Source: Bog-159 sp050008575
Lineage (GTDB): Bacteria > Acidobacteriota > Terriglobia > Bryobacterales > Bryobacteraceae
Assembly (NCBI GenBank): GCA_050008575.1
Contig: JBEKMJ010000038.1
Location: 1-64,000 of the forward strand
Direction: 5' to 3'
DNA: 64,000 nt
Both the position numbers and the translations under genes were made by a program. Below the pieces are notes generated by a model, which saw only the letters and a list, made by a program, of their open reading frames with translations, searched no databases and had not been told where the DNA came from. Shown one piece after another: positions 8,172-16,672 of the stretch. The stretch's first letter is position 1; each line of letters starts with the position of its first letter.

Positions 8172-11100
8172 GTGCGGAGAATGTCGTCCTTTTTTGTGAA
8201 GTCGATCACGGTGCTGTCCTTAGGCTTAGGCGCGGTCGCGGGCTTGTTCGCCCAGCCGGCGCTAAAAGTGACCATCAGCGGTACCCTTGGGCAGGTCCTC
8301 GGCGGCAGCGGTGGGGTGGTCAGTGGAACCTACGTCTCCGGCCTCAGCGCTGCCACTGGAACTAGCGGCGGTTTCTGCACGATCAGCATCTCGGGCACGG
8401 GCGGCAGCGGCGGTACGGCGGAAGTCACCTTCATCTCCACCAACACGCTCAACACCGTCCTCACCATGGAAACCCCCGGCTCTGGCTACAGCCTCTCCAG
8501 CCCGCCGACCACGGCAACTCTAACGGGGAGCGGCGGCGGGGCCAGTTGCGGCACCGCTGGAGCCCCGGTCACGATCACGAGCAAGGTCGACGACCCTCTC
8601 GGCCTGAGCGGCGTGCCGTTCACGGCAACCACCAGCCTTAATCCCGTGGGCGTCACTTACAATGCTACGTCGGTAACCTACACCGGCTTGGACATCTCTT
8701 TTTCCGCCGGCCCGCTTACGCTGCCGTGTAACGGCGCGCAGGGTGTGCTTACGCTCAACGACGGCACCGATGGCGGCAACGACACGTTCACCGTCAGCAA
8801 ATGCAACTTCGTATCGATCATCGACGCGGCCTTCACGGCGAAAATAGCCTTCGTTCCCGGCACTATTCCCGCCCCACTTCCGTTGGCCTTTTCGGCGGGC
8901 CTCGTCACTTCTCCGGCCACCGCCAGCCAAGGCACGTACACGGTTACGTCCGGCACCGATACCGGCGTGGCGACCGTTCTAGCCATCAGCGGCAGTGTCA
9001 CGACGGTGTGTTCCGACTGCCCGGCGGTAAGCATGAACCCCGCGTCGCTCAATTTCACCGCGCAGGCCGGTGGCGCCGCGCCGCCGTCGCAAACAACGGT
9101 CGTCAGCAGCACGCCCACGGAGAACGAGCCCTTCGCCATTACCACGACCGCTACGGGCGGTAGCTGGTTGACCGCCAAGGTCGGAAGCGCTCTCGGCGGA
9201 CAAATCGGGGCCACAGTCACCGTCAGTGTGAACCCGGCTGGCCTCGCCGCGAATACTTACAACGGCACGGTCAACATATACGCGCCCGCTTCCACCTCGC
9301 CCGTGACCGTGCCCGTCACCTTTACCGTCTCGCCAGCATCCTTTACCCTGAACCCCACGCCCACCTCGTTCACCTTCAATTCCGTGAACGGCATCTCTCC
9401 CGCTGCCCAGAGCCTTGGCGTCGCCAGCTCCACGGGATCCGCGGTATCGTTCAGCGCCACGCCAACCAGCACCGGAAACTGGCTTTCCGTCAATCCCACC
9501 AGCAGCACGACGCCCGCCACGCTTCAGGTGTCCGCCAACGCAGCCAGCGTGCCGGCCGGCGTCAACGCGGGGACCATCGCCCTGGCAGCCACTGGGTGCA
9601 CGGGCTGCCCCACCGTGAACGTGACCCTCAACGAAACCACCATTCCGTCGCAAACGCCCTTGAGCTTCAGCGGTACAGTGGGTGGCTCCAATCCGACTCC
9701 GCAGACGCTGACCGTGACGGCTACCGCCGGACCAAACCAGAGCTACACCGCCACGGCAACCAGCACCGGAAACTGGCTCTCGGTATCCTCGGGCACCTTC
9801 ACCACCAACGCCGCGGGACCATCGGTTTCCGTGAATATCAACGGACTCACGGCGAATACCTACACCGGAACGATCAACGTCGCAGTCGGCGGGACCACCA
9901 TCCCGGTGAGCGTCACCCTGAAGCTGACATCGCTTCCGTCGCTGCAGTCGAACCTCAGTTCGCTGACCTTCGCATATAACCCGGCCTCGCCGCCCGCGTC
10001 CCAGACCCTGACGATTACCAGTTCCATCCCCGCCACGCCGATCTCGTACAACGTCACCACCACGGGCGGCAGTTGGCTGTCGGCAACGCCTGCAAGCGGC
10101 GCTACACAGGGCACCGAGACGGTATCGGTTTCGGGGACCGGCTTGGCCACCGGAACATACAACGGCACCGTGGTCTTCACGTGCCAGCCAACGACTTCCT
10201 GCGGCAACACCAACGGCATCCTCACGGTGCCCGTAACCTTAACGGTTACCGCAACGCTCAACGCATCCCCGACTTCGATGACGTTCTCCTTTACGACCGG
10301 GGGAACTACCCCTGCGCAGACCCTCAGCGTCACCAGTAACGGCGCGCCGCTAACCTTCACGGCCGTCGCCAACGGCGTCTCCGGCACTACCACCTGGCTC
10401 TCGGTCACCTCGCCTACCGGGGCCACGCCGCAGAGTTTGAGCGTTGCGGTGGCGCCCGGCACGCTCGCCGCCGGAATTTACAACGGCAGCGTGGTCCTCA
10501 CCTGCCAGCCGACGTCCGCCTGCTCCAATACCGGCGGCCAGGTAACAGTCGGAGTCACTTTGACAGTAAGTTCGGGGCCCCTTTTGACTACCAACCCCGC
10601 GTCGCTTGCGTTTAGCTACACGGTTGGCGGCACGGTCCCCGGCTCGCAGATGGTCACGGTCGGCAGCAACGGCACGTCGCAGTTTACCGGTGTGTCGGCG
10701 GTCACCTCCACACCATGGCTCTCGGTATCCCAGAGCGGCACGACCACACCCCTAACTCTCACCGTTTCCCTGGTCTCGGCGCAACTCTCCGGCCTGCCGG
10801 TGGGACTTAACAACGGCACCATCACCATTACCGCCGCCGGGGCGGGTAACAGCCCGCTGAAGTATACGGTTGCGTTAACTGTACTCGCCCAGCCGACTCT
10901 CTCCGTCTCGCCCTCGTCGTTTACCTTCAATGGCACGGTCGGTGGCGCCAATCCCGCCAATCAAACCCTTAATGTGAACGGGGCCAACGGCACCATCGGT
11001 TTCACGGCGGTGGCCAATTCCAGCGGCACTTGGCTTTCCGTCACACCGGCCAGCGGCAGCACCAATGCCAGCTTGCAGGTTTCGGTGAATACCACCGGCC

Positions 11101-13754
11101 TCGCGGCAAACACCTACAACGGCTCCATCACGGTAACATCGACGACAACCGGAACCACGGGCGGTCCGTTTATCATTCCCGTTACGCTGGTAATGTCCAA
11201 CAACTCGCTGAATTCGACGCCCACGTCGCTCACCTTCACTTACACGTTGGGCGGAAGCGCGCCCGCGGCGCAGACCTTGAACGTAGGCAGCGCCATCGCG
11301 GGGTTGAGCTTTACCGCCGCTCCGGGCGCCAGTTGGGTGGCCGTTACGCCAACCAGCGGAACCACGCCGCAATCGGTTAGCGTGTCGATCGTCACCGCGG
11401 GCCTTACCGCGCAGACTTACAACTCCAGCATCGTGATTTCGGCCGCGGGAGTCACTCCCTTGACCGTGCCTGTGAAACTGACGGTGAATGCCGAGCCGTC
11501 GCTGCTGGTTACCCCAACCACTCTTTCGTTCACTTATCTGACGGGCGGCGCCGCGCCCACGGGGCAGACCGTGGCGGTTTCCACCTCTAGTGGCGCCAGT
11601 ACGCCGTTCTCGGTGAGCGCCGTCACCGCCACCGGCGGCCCCTGGCTGCAAGTGCCCACGGGCGGCACTGCGCCGGGTAGCTTCCTGGCGAGCATCGTAA
11701 CTACTGGCTTGACCGCGGGTACTTACACCGGCACCATCACCGTCTCCGAGACGGCCTATATTTCGGCAACGGTCGGGGTCACCCTGGTGGTCACGCAGCC
11801 CAAAGCGGTGATCCAGATTACCGGCAATACCGGGTTCACGCTCTCCAGCACGTCGCCTCCGGCCACCAGCACGCTGGCCATTTCCGCTTCCGACGGTTCC
11901 GCGCAGGCATTTACTGTAGCCATCGGGGCCAGCCAGTACAATTGGCTGAGCGTCAGCCCCACCAGCGGAACTTCGCCTGCCAACGTCACACTCACGGCCA
12001 ATCCGGCCGGTCTGATTCCGGGCATCTACACCAATACGATTACGGTGACGATGCCAAATCTGCCGATCCCCACCCTGACCGTGACGGCGCAGTTGACCGT
12101 CACCGGGTCGAACCTGGTGGCGAAGCCCAGCACGCTCACGTTCACGTACCAGCCCGGCGCCGCATTCCCGCCGGCGCAAACCGTGGCGCTGACCACCATC
12201 ACCGGCGGCACCGTGCCGCTGGCTTCGGTTACCAGCAACGTGCAGTGGCTGCAGGTGAGTTCGGCATCCAGCGCCCCGGCCACGTTGACGGTTTCGGTGA
12301 ATCCGGGCCTGCTGACGACCGGAACGTATCTGGGAGCCGTAGTCGTGAAGGGAGTGGGTGCCACCATTGCCTCACTCGAAATCCCGGTGACGATCACGGT
12401 CAATGCGGCGTCGACTTTGACGGTGACGCCGGCTACGCTCACGTTCAACTATCAGACTGGAGCCGCCCTGCCCCCGGCGCAGACCTTTGCGGTAGCCAGC
12501 GGGAACGTGCCCGTCAGCTACACGGTGTCGGGGCCGGCTTTTGTGACGGTAAGCCCGTCTAACGGCACTACGCCTGGCACTGTGACGGTCACGGCGAACC
12601 CATCGGGTCTGGCGGCCGGCACATACAGCGGCACCGTCAACGTCGTTGGGTCGGCGTCTAATACCGCGATGGTGGCGGTCTCGCTCACCATCACGTCCGC
12701 GCCGGGACTGACGGTCGCTCCCAGCCAGCTTAGCTTTAAGTCTCCCGTCGGCGGACCCGCTCCGGCTCCGCAAACGCTGACGGTCACCAGCAGCGGCGCG
12801 GCCCTCGGCTTTACGGCCGCCGCCAGTGCCGCCTGGCTGGGCGTCACACCCACCACTGGGAACACGCCGGCCACGCTGGCGGTGTCGGTGAACCCGACCG
12901 GCCTGGTGGAGGGTACTTACACCGGCGCCATCAACATTACGCCGACCGGATCGGCCACGGGGACCATGGTTGCCGTCACGCTGCAGGTCGGTAACATCGT
13001 CACTCCCGCTATTACAATTACGGGAGTGATCAACGCGGCCAGCGGCGCAGCCACAACAGTTGCGCCGGGCATGGCGATTTCCATCTTCGGCACGGCGCTG
13101 GGACCGCAAACACCGGTTACCTTCACGCTGCCGGCGGCGGGTGGCACGGTGGCCACCACCCTGGGTGGAACGCAGGTGCTGTTCGACGGCACGGCGGTTC
13201 CCATCATCTACACTTCCAGCACGCAGGTGAACGCCATGGTGCCGTTCGAGTTGGCAAGCAAAGCCAGCACGGTACTGACGGTGTCGTTCAACGGCCAAAC
13301 CTCCGCGGGCATGACGTTGCCCGTGGTGGCCGCGGAACCCGGCCTCTTCACGGCGAATGCCAGCGGCACGGGTGAAGGCGCCATCCTGAACCAGGATGGC
13401 AGCGTGAATAGCGCGTCCAATCCGGCCGCCGCCGGATCGGTGATCCAGCTCTTCGGTACGGGCGCCGGGTTAACTATTCCGGCATCCATCGATGGCGGAT
13501 TCAACCCGATTACGACTACGGGCGCACTGGTGATGGTCACCACCTCTACGGTCGGCGGGGAGACGGCCAGCGTGTATTACGCCGGACCCGCGCCGAGCTT
13601 GTTGGCGGGCGTCTTCCAGGTGGACGTGACCCTGCCCAGCGATGTGGCCTCGGGCAACATCCCAGTGGTGGTGACGATGTCTTGTCCCACCAGCAGCGCG
13701 ACGACCTGTGCGACTGCCAGCAGCCAGGCCAACGTAACAGTAGCCGTGCAGTAG
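8172..13754 (+). CDS. Giant secreted protein: 13 BACON-like repeats and a TIGR03437 C-terminal module
   Basis: The 1860-residue product has a signal peptide ending GAVAGLFA-Q. I chose the GTG at 8172 because GAGGAGAA lies 8 bp upstream. After a unique region of about 270 residues come 13 repeats of about 95-105 residues. Their consensus is P-x-x-L-x-F-x-Y-x-x-G-G-x-x-P, then Q-T-L-x-V, then W-L-S-V-x-P-x-S-G-T, then GLAAGTYNGTI, then V-P-V-T-L-x-V. This is the pattern of BACON-type Ig-like domains. The last ~240 residues are a TIGR03437 module (GVINAASGAATTVAPGMAIS, IFGTALGP, QVNAMVPFEL, EGAILNQDGSVNS). Cysteines are rare. A role in adhesion, matrix or polysaccharide binding is inferred from the architecture only. 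Confidence 0.8.
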   Translation: MRRMSSFFVKSITVLSLGLGAVAGLFAQPALKVTISGTLGQVLGGSGGVVSGTYVSGLSAATGTSGGFCTISISGTGGSGGTAEVTFISTNTLNTVLTMETPGSGYSLSSPPTTATLTGSGGGASCGTAGAPVTITSKVDDPLGLSGVPFTATTSLNPVGVTYNATSVTYTGLDISFSAGPLTLPCNGAQGVLTLNDGTDGGNDTFTVSKCNFVSIIDAAFTAKIAFVPGTIPAPLPLAFSAGLVTSPATASQGTYTVTSGTDTGVATVLAISGSVTTVCSDCPAVSMNPASLNFTAQAGGAAPPSQTTVVSSTPTENEPFAITTTATGGSWLTAKVGSALGGQIGATVTVSVNPAGLAANTYNGTVNIYAPASTSPVTVPVTFTVSPASFTLNPTPTSFTFNSVNGISPAAQSLGVASSTGSAVSFSATPTSTGNWLSVNPTSSTTPATLQVSANAASVPAGVNAGTIALAATGCTGCPTVNVTLNETTIPSQTPLSFSGTVGGSNPTPQTLTVTATAGPNQSYTATATSTGNWLSVSSGTFTTNAAGPSVSVNINGLTANTYTGTINVAVGGTTIPVSVTLKLTSLPSLQSNLSSLTFAYNPASPPASQTLTITSSIPATPISYNVTTTGGSWLSATPASGATQGTETVSVSGTGLATGTYNGTVVFTCQPTTSCGNTNGILTVPVTLTVTATLNASPTSMTFSFTTGGTTPAQTLSVTSNGAPLTFTAVANGVSGTTTWLSVTSPTGATPQSLSVAVAPGTLAAGIYNGSVVLTCQPTSACSNTGGQVTVGVTLTVSSGPLLTTNPASLAFSYTVGGTVPGSQMVTVGSNGTSQFTGVSAVTSTPWLSVSQSGTTTPLTLTVSLVSAQLSGLPVGLNNGTITITAAGAGNSPLKYTVALTVLAQPTLSVSPSSFTFNGTVGGANPANQTLNVNGANGTIGFTAVANSSGTWLSVTPASGSTNASLQVSVNTTGLAANTYNGSITVTSTTTGTTGGPFIIPVTLVMSNNSLNSTPTSLTFTYTLGGSAPAAQTLNVGSAIAGLSFTAAPGASWVAVTPTSGTTPQSVSVSIVTAGLTAQTYNSSIVISAAGVTPLTVPVKLTVNAEPSLLVTPTTLSFTYLTGGAAPTGQTVAVSTSSGASTPFSVSAVTATGGPWLQVPTGGTAPGSFLASIVTTGLTAGTYTGTITVSETAYISATVGVTLVVTQPKAVIQITGNTGFTLSSTSPPATSTLAISASDGSAQAFTVAIGASQYNWLSVSPTSGTSPANVTLTANPAGLIPGIYTNTITVTMPNLPIPTLTVTAQLTVTGSNLVAKPSTLTFTYQPGAAFPPAQTVALTTITGGTVPLASVTSNVQWLQVSSASSAPATLTVSVNPGLLTTGTYLGAVVVKGVGATIASLEIPVTITVNAASTLTVTPATLTFNYQTGAALPPAQTFAVASGNVPVSYTVSGPAFVTVSPSNGTTPGTVTVTANPSGLAAGTYSGTVNVVGSASNTAMVAVSLTITSAPGLTVAPSQLSFKSPVGGPAPAPQTLTVTSSGAALGFTAAASAAWLGVTPTTGNTPATLAVSVNPTGLVEGTYTGAINITPTGSATGTMVAVTLQVGNIVTPAITITGVINAASGAATTVAPGMAISIFGTALGPQTPVTFTLPAAGGTVATTLGGTQVLFDGTAVPIIYTSSTQVNAMVPFELASKASTVLTVSFNGQTSAGMTLPVVAAEPGLFTANASGTGEGAILNQDGSVNSASNPAAAGSVIQLFGTGAGLTIPASIDGGFNPITTTGALVMVTTSTVGGETASVYYAGPAPSLLAGVFQVDVTLPSDVASGNIPVVVTMSCPTSSATTCATASSQANVTVAVQ

Positions 13755-13769
13755 CTGGTTCGGCTGGGC

Positions 13770-13857
13770 AGGTGGGGCAGGCGGTTCCGCCTGCCATCTG
13801 CCTGTCTACCCATCCACCGCGGAGGTGCGGCAGGCGGTTTCGCCTGCCGCGCTCGAA
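13770..13857. repeat. REP-type repeats on the 3' side of the RAYT pseudogene
   Basis: Two hairpins, GTGGGGCAGGCGGTTCCGCC with its tgcc tail and gcggcaggcggtttcgcctg with its ccgc tail, lie between the stop of the giant gene and the end of the transposase remnant. The motif is the same as at 14431-14500 on the other side of the transposase. Confidence 0.75.
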
Positions 13858-13879
13858 AACGGCCAGAGATCCACAGAAC

Positions 13880-14373
13880 TTACCAGCCCGGCCGACACGG
13901 GGTTCTTTCGATGTAGCCGACAATGCGGTCTAGCTCTGAGCGGTTCCGCACCCAATGGTCGTAGGACTCATCCTGCCAGAACGGCTGCCCCGTGCGCCCC
14001 AGCATCTGGTTGGCGCGGCGCGCCGTCGATCCTTTCAGCCAACGCATGATCGCCGGGACAGCGACTTTGGGAAGGATCGGCAAATGCACGTGATTGGGCA
14101 TGACCGCCCAAGCGCGAAGCTCATAGAACCGTCTTCCTGTTCGCCAGCCACGATTGTTTCGACGACCAGAGCGGCAATCCGCGGATCCTTCAGCCACACC
14201 GGACCGGCGCGATCGCGGTCCAGGGCGCGATCCGCCGCCACGAAGGCATGTCCCGGTGTGGGATACGGGCGGGATGCCCGATGCGCCGGGACCGATCCCC
14301 ACAGACGCCAGGTCAGGAACAGGTACGCGCCATCGGGATGGAAATGAGGCAATCGTCTTCGGTATTCGGGCAT
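13880..14373 (-). pseudogene. REP-associated tyrosine transposase (RAYT, IS200-like Y1_Tnp), frameshifted
   Basis: The N-terminal part (from ATG 14373) reads MPEYRRRLPHFHPDGAYLFL, TWRLWGS and VWLKDPRIAALVVETI, the typical beginning of RAYTs. The C-terminal part reads FYELRAWAVMPNHVHL, with the HUH motif in HVH, then PFWQDESYDHWVR and a YIE segment. The two parts are in different frames, joined near 14120-14135 around GGAAGACGGTTCTATG, so a one-base indel has broken the gene. In-frame homology on both sides is otherwise good, so the break is recent or a sequencing error. RAYTs act on REP palindromes, and this one is flanked on both sides by GGCAGGCGGTTTCGCCTGCC repeats. It is the obvious source or relic mobiliser of the repeats in this window. 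Confidence 0.8.
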
Positions 14374-14430
14374 CGCAACAGGTAGTGGCGGCAAGACAGT
14401 ATTCCTCTTCGAAAGAATGTGGAAAATCCA

Positions 14431-14500
14431 TGGCGGTGGGGCAGGCGGTTTCGCCTGCCAAATTTTCGCCTGCCAAAGTTTCGCCTGCCAAGGCGAGCGC
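14431..14500. repeat. REP-type repeat cluster on the 5' side of the RAYT pseudogene
   Basis: GTGGGGCAGGCGGTTTCGCC is followed by three partial copies of ttcgcctgccaa in tandem. The same core occurs downstream of the transposase and at 16612-16635. Confidence 0.75.
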
Positions 14501-14527
14501 AGTTCGGCTCCGGCGTACACCGTCTGC

Positions 14528-15111
14528 ATGCCGCTTGATCGCCGGTCGTTCCTGAATCGCAGCGCCGCGGCCCTGGCTGGCACGGCGCTCTCCTACAACC
14601 GCATCCAAGGCGCCAACGAGCGCATCTCGCTGGGGCACATCGGCGTGGGTGCGCGCGGCTCCGAACTGGCCTGGATCGTCTCCCAGTTCAAGGACCAAAA
14701 CAACGCTGAAGTCACCGCCGTTTGCGACCTCTGGAAAGTGAATCGCGAGCGCGCCGCCGCGTACGGCCGCCCGCCGCGATCTCTCCAGTATTTCGAAGAT
14801 CTGCTGGCCCTCAAGGACGTGGATGCGGTCCTCATAGCGACTCCGGATTTCGCGCACTCGCCCATCCTGAAGCTGGCCGCCGAAGCGGGCAAAGACGCAT
14901 ACTGCGAAAAGCCCATGGGCAACGTGCTCGAACAAGCCAAAGCCGCGCGCGACGCCGTGTTGGCCCGCAATCTGATCGTGCAAATCGGCACGCAGCACCG
15001 CAGCGAGCCGACCAAATAGCAGCGCGCGGCTTGATCGCCACGGGCGCGCTCGGCCCAGTCACTAAGTATGAGATCGTGTGGCATTATCGCGGTCCCCGCT
15101 GGCGCGGCCGC
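14528..15111 (+). pseudogene. Gfo/Idh/MocA-family oxidoreductase with Tat signal, frameshifted and 3' truncated
   Basis: The N-terminus has a Tat-like signal (DRRSFLNRSAAALAGTA), then the nucleotide-binding Rossmann start ISLGHIGVGARGSEL and the family motif DAYCEKPMGN (E-K-P). After GTQHRSEP the frame hits TAG at 15017-15019. The next frame continues the family sequence (QIAARGLIATGALGPVTKYE, then VWHYRGPRWRGR) until about 15111. There it ends a short distance upstream of a palindromic repeat (15139-15192). The C-terminal catalytic domain is missing. A functional relative would be an exported NAD(P)-dependent sugar or inositol dehydrogenase. Confidence 0.8.
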
Positions 15112-15138
15112 CGAAGCCATCACGGAGCGTGTCTAGAG

Positions 15139-15192
15139 TGCCCCGTGGCGCAGGCCCGTGGCCTGCCGGCGGCCTCTCAGGCCGCCCGCGCC
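15139..15192. repeat. Palindromic repeat downstream of the truncated oxidoreductase
   Basis: GTGGCGCAGGCCCGTGGCCT, then gcc and ggcggcctctcaggccgccc, form two hairpins with the same GTGG..GCAGG head as the other repeats. The 255 bp between the pseudogene and the next gene otherwise hold only the operator-like palindrome listed separately. Confidence 0.6.
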
Positions 15193-15311
15193 GGTTTCGA
15201 TGACACATCTCCGCATCCCCTCACACCGCTCAAAACAAACACCCAAGCGCAATCGGCCCGCCACCATCCTGGCGGCCTCCATGCTAACCTCACATCGTAC
15301 CGGATACGCCT

Positions 15312-15340
15312 TGTAACAAAGTGCATGTAACAATGTTACA
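15312..15340. promoter_or_regulatory. Operator-like palindrome TGTAACA-A-TGTTACA with an extra half-site
   Basis: The sequence at 15326-15340 is a perfect 7-1-7 inverted repeat. A further direct TGTAACA half-site begins at 15312, 14 bp upstream. It lies about 30 bp before the preferred start of the FG-GAP gene and in DNA more AT-rich than its surroundings. The regulator is unknown. Confidence 0.5.
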
Positions 15341-15368
15341 AGCGTGCCGCAAAGCCGGGCCACGACCC

Positions 15369-16562
15369 ATGCGAATTACCATTCAAACCCAAACCATAAC
15401 GGTATCGGCCGTCCGCAAACGCCTGTATCTGGTTTACTATACGGCCATTCTCGCCTGCACCGCCCTCTTCGCCGCCCAGCCCGCCCGCTTCACCGAGCAT
15501 ACCGTCGCCACCGGCCTGAAAGGCGGCTACCAAGTGGTCGCGATCGACATGAACCACGATGGCAAGCTCGACCTCGTCGCCCTTGCCAGCGGCATGACCG
15601 AGCTGGTCTGGTTCGAAAATCCCGGCTGGCAGCGCCACGTCGTCGCCGGCAACCTTTCCGGTATGATCAATCTGGCGGCCTGGGATGTGGATGGCGACGG
15701 CTTCCCTCTAATCGTGCTCGCCTCCGGCTTCTCCATGAATGCCCGCCAAAGCGCCGGGATCGTTTCGGTGCTCCGGCACAATGCCGATCCGCGCCAGCCG
15801 TGGAGTATCCGTGAGATCGACCGCCTGCCTACGTCCCACCGCTTGCGTTGGGCCGATATCGACGGCAGCGGCAAAAAGGTGCTCATCAATCAGCCGCTGA
15901 CCGCCGCCCATGTCGAGCATCCCGAAGACCACGCGCACACGCCTCTGGTCTTCTACCGGCCGGGCGAATGGAAGCGCGAAATCATATCGGAACAGGATGA
16001 TGGCGTGGTGCACGGCATCTACATCGTAAATTGGGATGGCGATGGCCGCGACCAAATCCTGACCGCGGGCTTCACCGGCTTGCACCTCTACAAGCTGAGT
16101 AAGGACGGGCGCTGGAGCCGCACGGAAATCGCCAAGGGAGACCCGGCGCCTTGGCCTAAATGCGGGTCGAGCGACGTGGCCGTAGGCCAACTGGGTAAGC
16201 GGCGCTTTCTGGCCACCATCGAGCCGTGGCACGGCAATCAAGTCGCCATCTACCGCGAAAGCGGCGGGATCTGGCAGCGTCACGTGATCGACGATTCTCT
16301 CGCCGACGGGCATACGATTCTCACCGCGGATCTAAATGGCGATGGCGCGGATCAGGTGATCGCCGGCTATCGCGGCAAGGGCGTGAACATTTATTATCCG
16401 CGGGACGATAAGGGCGCGGAGTGGACGAAAGTGCCGCTCGATAGCACCATGCCGGCCGCGGCCTGCGCCATTGCGGACTTGAATGGCGACGGGCGCCCGG
16501 ATATCGCATGCATCGGCGCGTCCACCGCGAATTTGAAGTGGTATGAAAACCTGCGGCCGTAG
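15369..16562 (+). CDS. Secreted FG-GAP/VCBS repeat protein
   Basis: The 397-residue product has an N-terminal hydrophobic segment ending CTALFAAQ, which is a signal peptide preceded by a long n-region. Six calcium-binding-like loops follow: DMNHDGKLD, DVDGDGFP, DIDGSGKK, NWDGDGRDQ, DLNGDGADQ and DLNGDGRPD. They are spaced as in FG-GAP/VCBS beta-propeller proteins. I prefer the ATG at 15369 to the GTG at 15321 because the latter lies inside the palindromic operator. The protein probably forms an integrin-like propeller outside the cytoplasm; its ligand is unknown. Confidence 0.75.
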   Translation: MRITIQTQTITVSAVRKRLYLVYYTAILACTALFAAQPARFTEHTVATGLKGGYQVVAIDMNHDGKLDLVALASGMTELVWFENPGWQRHVVAGNLSGMINLAAWDVDGDGFPLIVLASGFSMNARQSAGIVSVLRHNADPRQPWSIREIDRLPTSHRLRWADIDGSGKKVLINQPLTAAHVEHPEDHAHTPLVFYRPGEWKREIISEQDDGVVHGIYIVNWDGDGRDQILTAGFTGLHLYKLSKDGRWSRTEIAKGDPAPWPKCGSSDVAVGQLGKRRFLATIEPWHGNQVAIYRESGGIWQRHVIDDSLADGHTILTADLNGDGADQVIAGYRGKGVNIYYPRDDKGAEWTKVPLDSTMPAAACAIADLNGDGRPDIACIGASTANLKWYENLRP

Positions 16563-16660
16563 TGGGGCCGTGGAAGGGAGCTACGCTCGCCGCTGGAGAT
16601 TGGCCTCTTGGTGGGGCAGGCGGTTTCGCCTGCCGCGGGGCCGAAGCCCGGCGCGGTATA
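16563..16660. repeat. Palindromic repeat cluster
   Basis: This stretch has gtggggccgtgg, a cgagcgtagct-type fragment and GTGGGGCAGGCGGTTTCGCC with its tgcc tail, then ggggccgaagccc. It fills the whole gap between the FG-GAP gene and the molybdopterin oxidoreductase gene. Confidence 0.65.
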
Positions 16661-16672
16661 ATTCTCAAATAA

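Noticed and set aside
10875..13298. Long antisense frames inside the 13-repeat giant gene
   Set aside because: They follow the repeat periodicity and are rich in Arg and Gly; the plus strand has a continuous 1860-residue protein with signal peptide.
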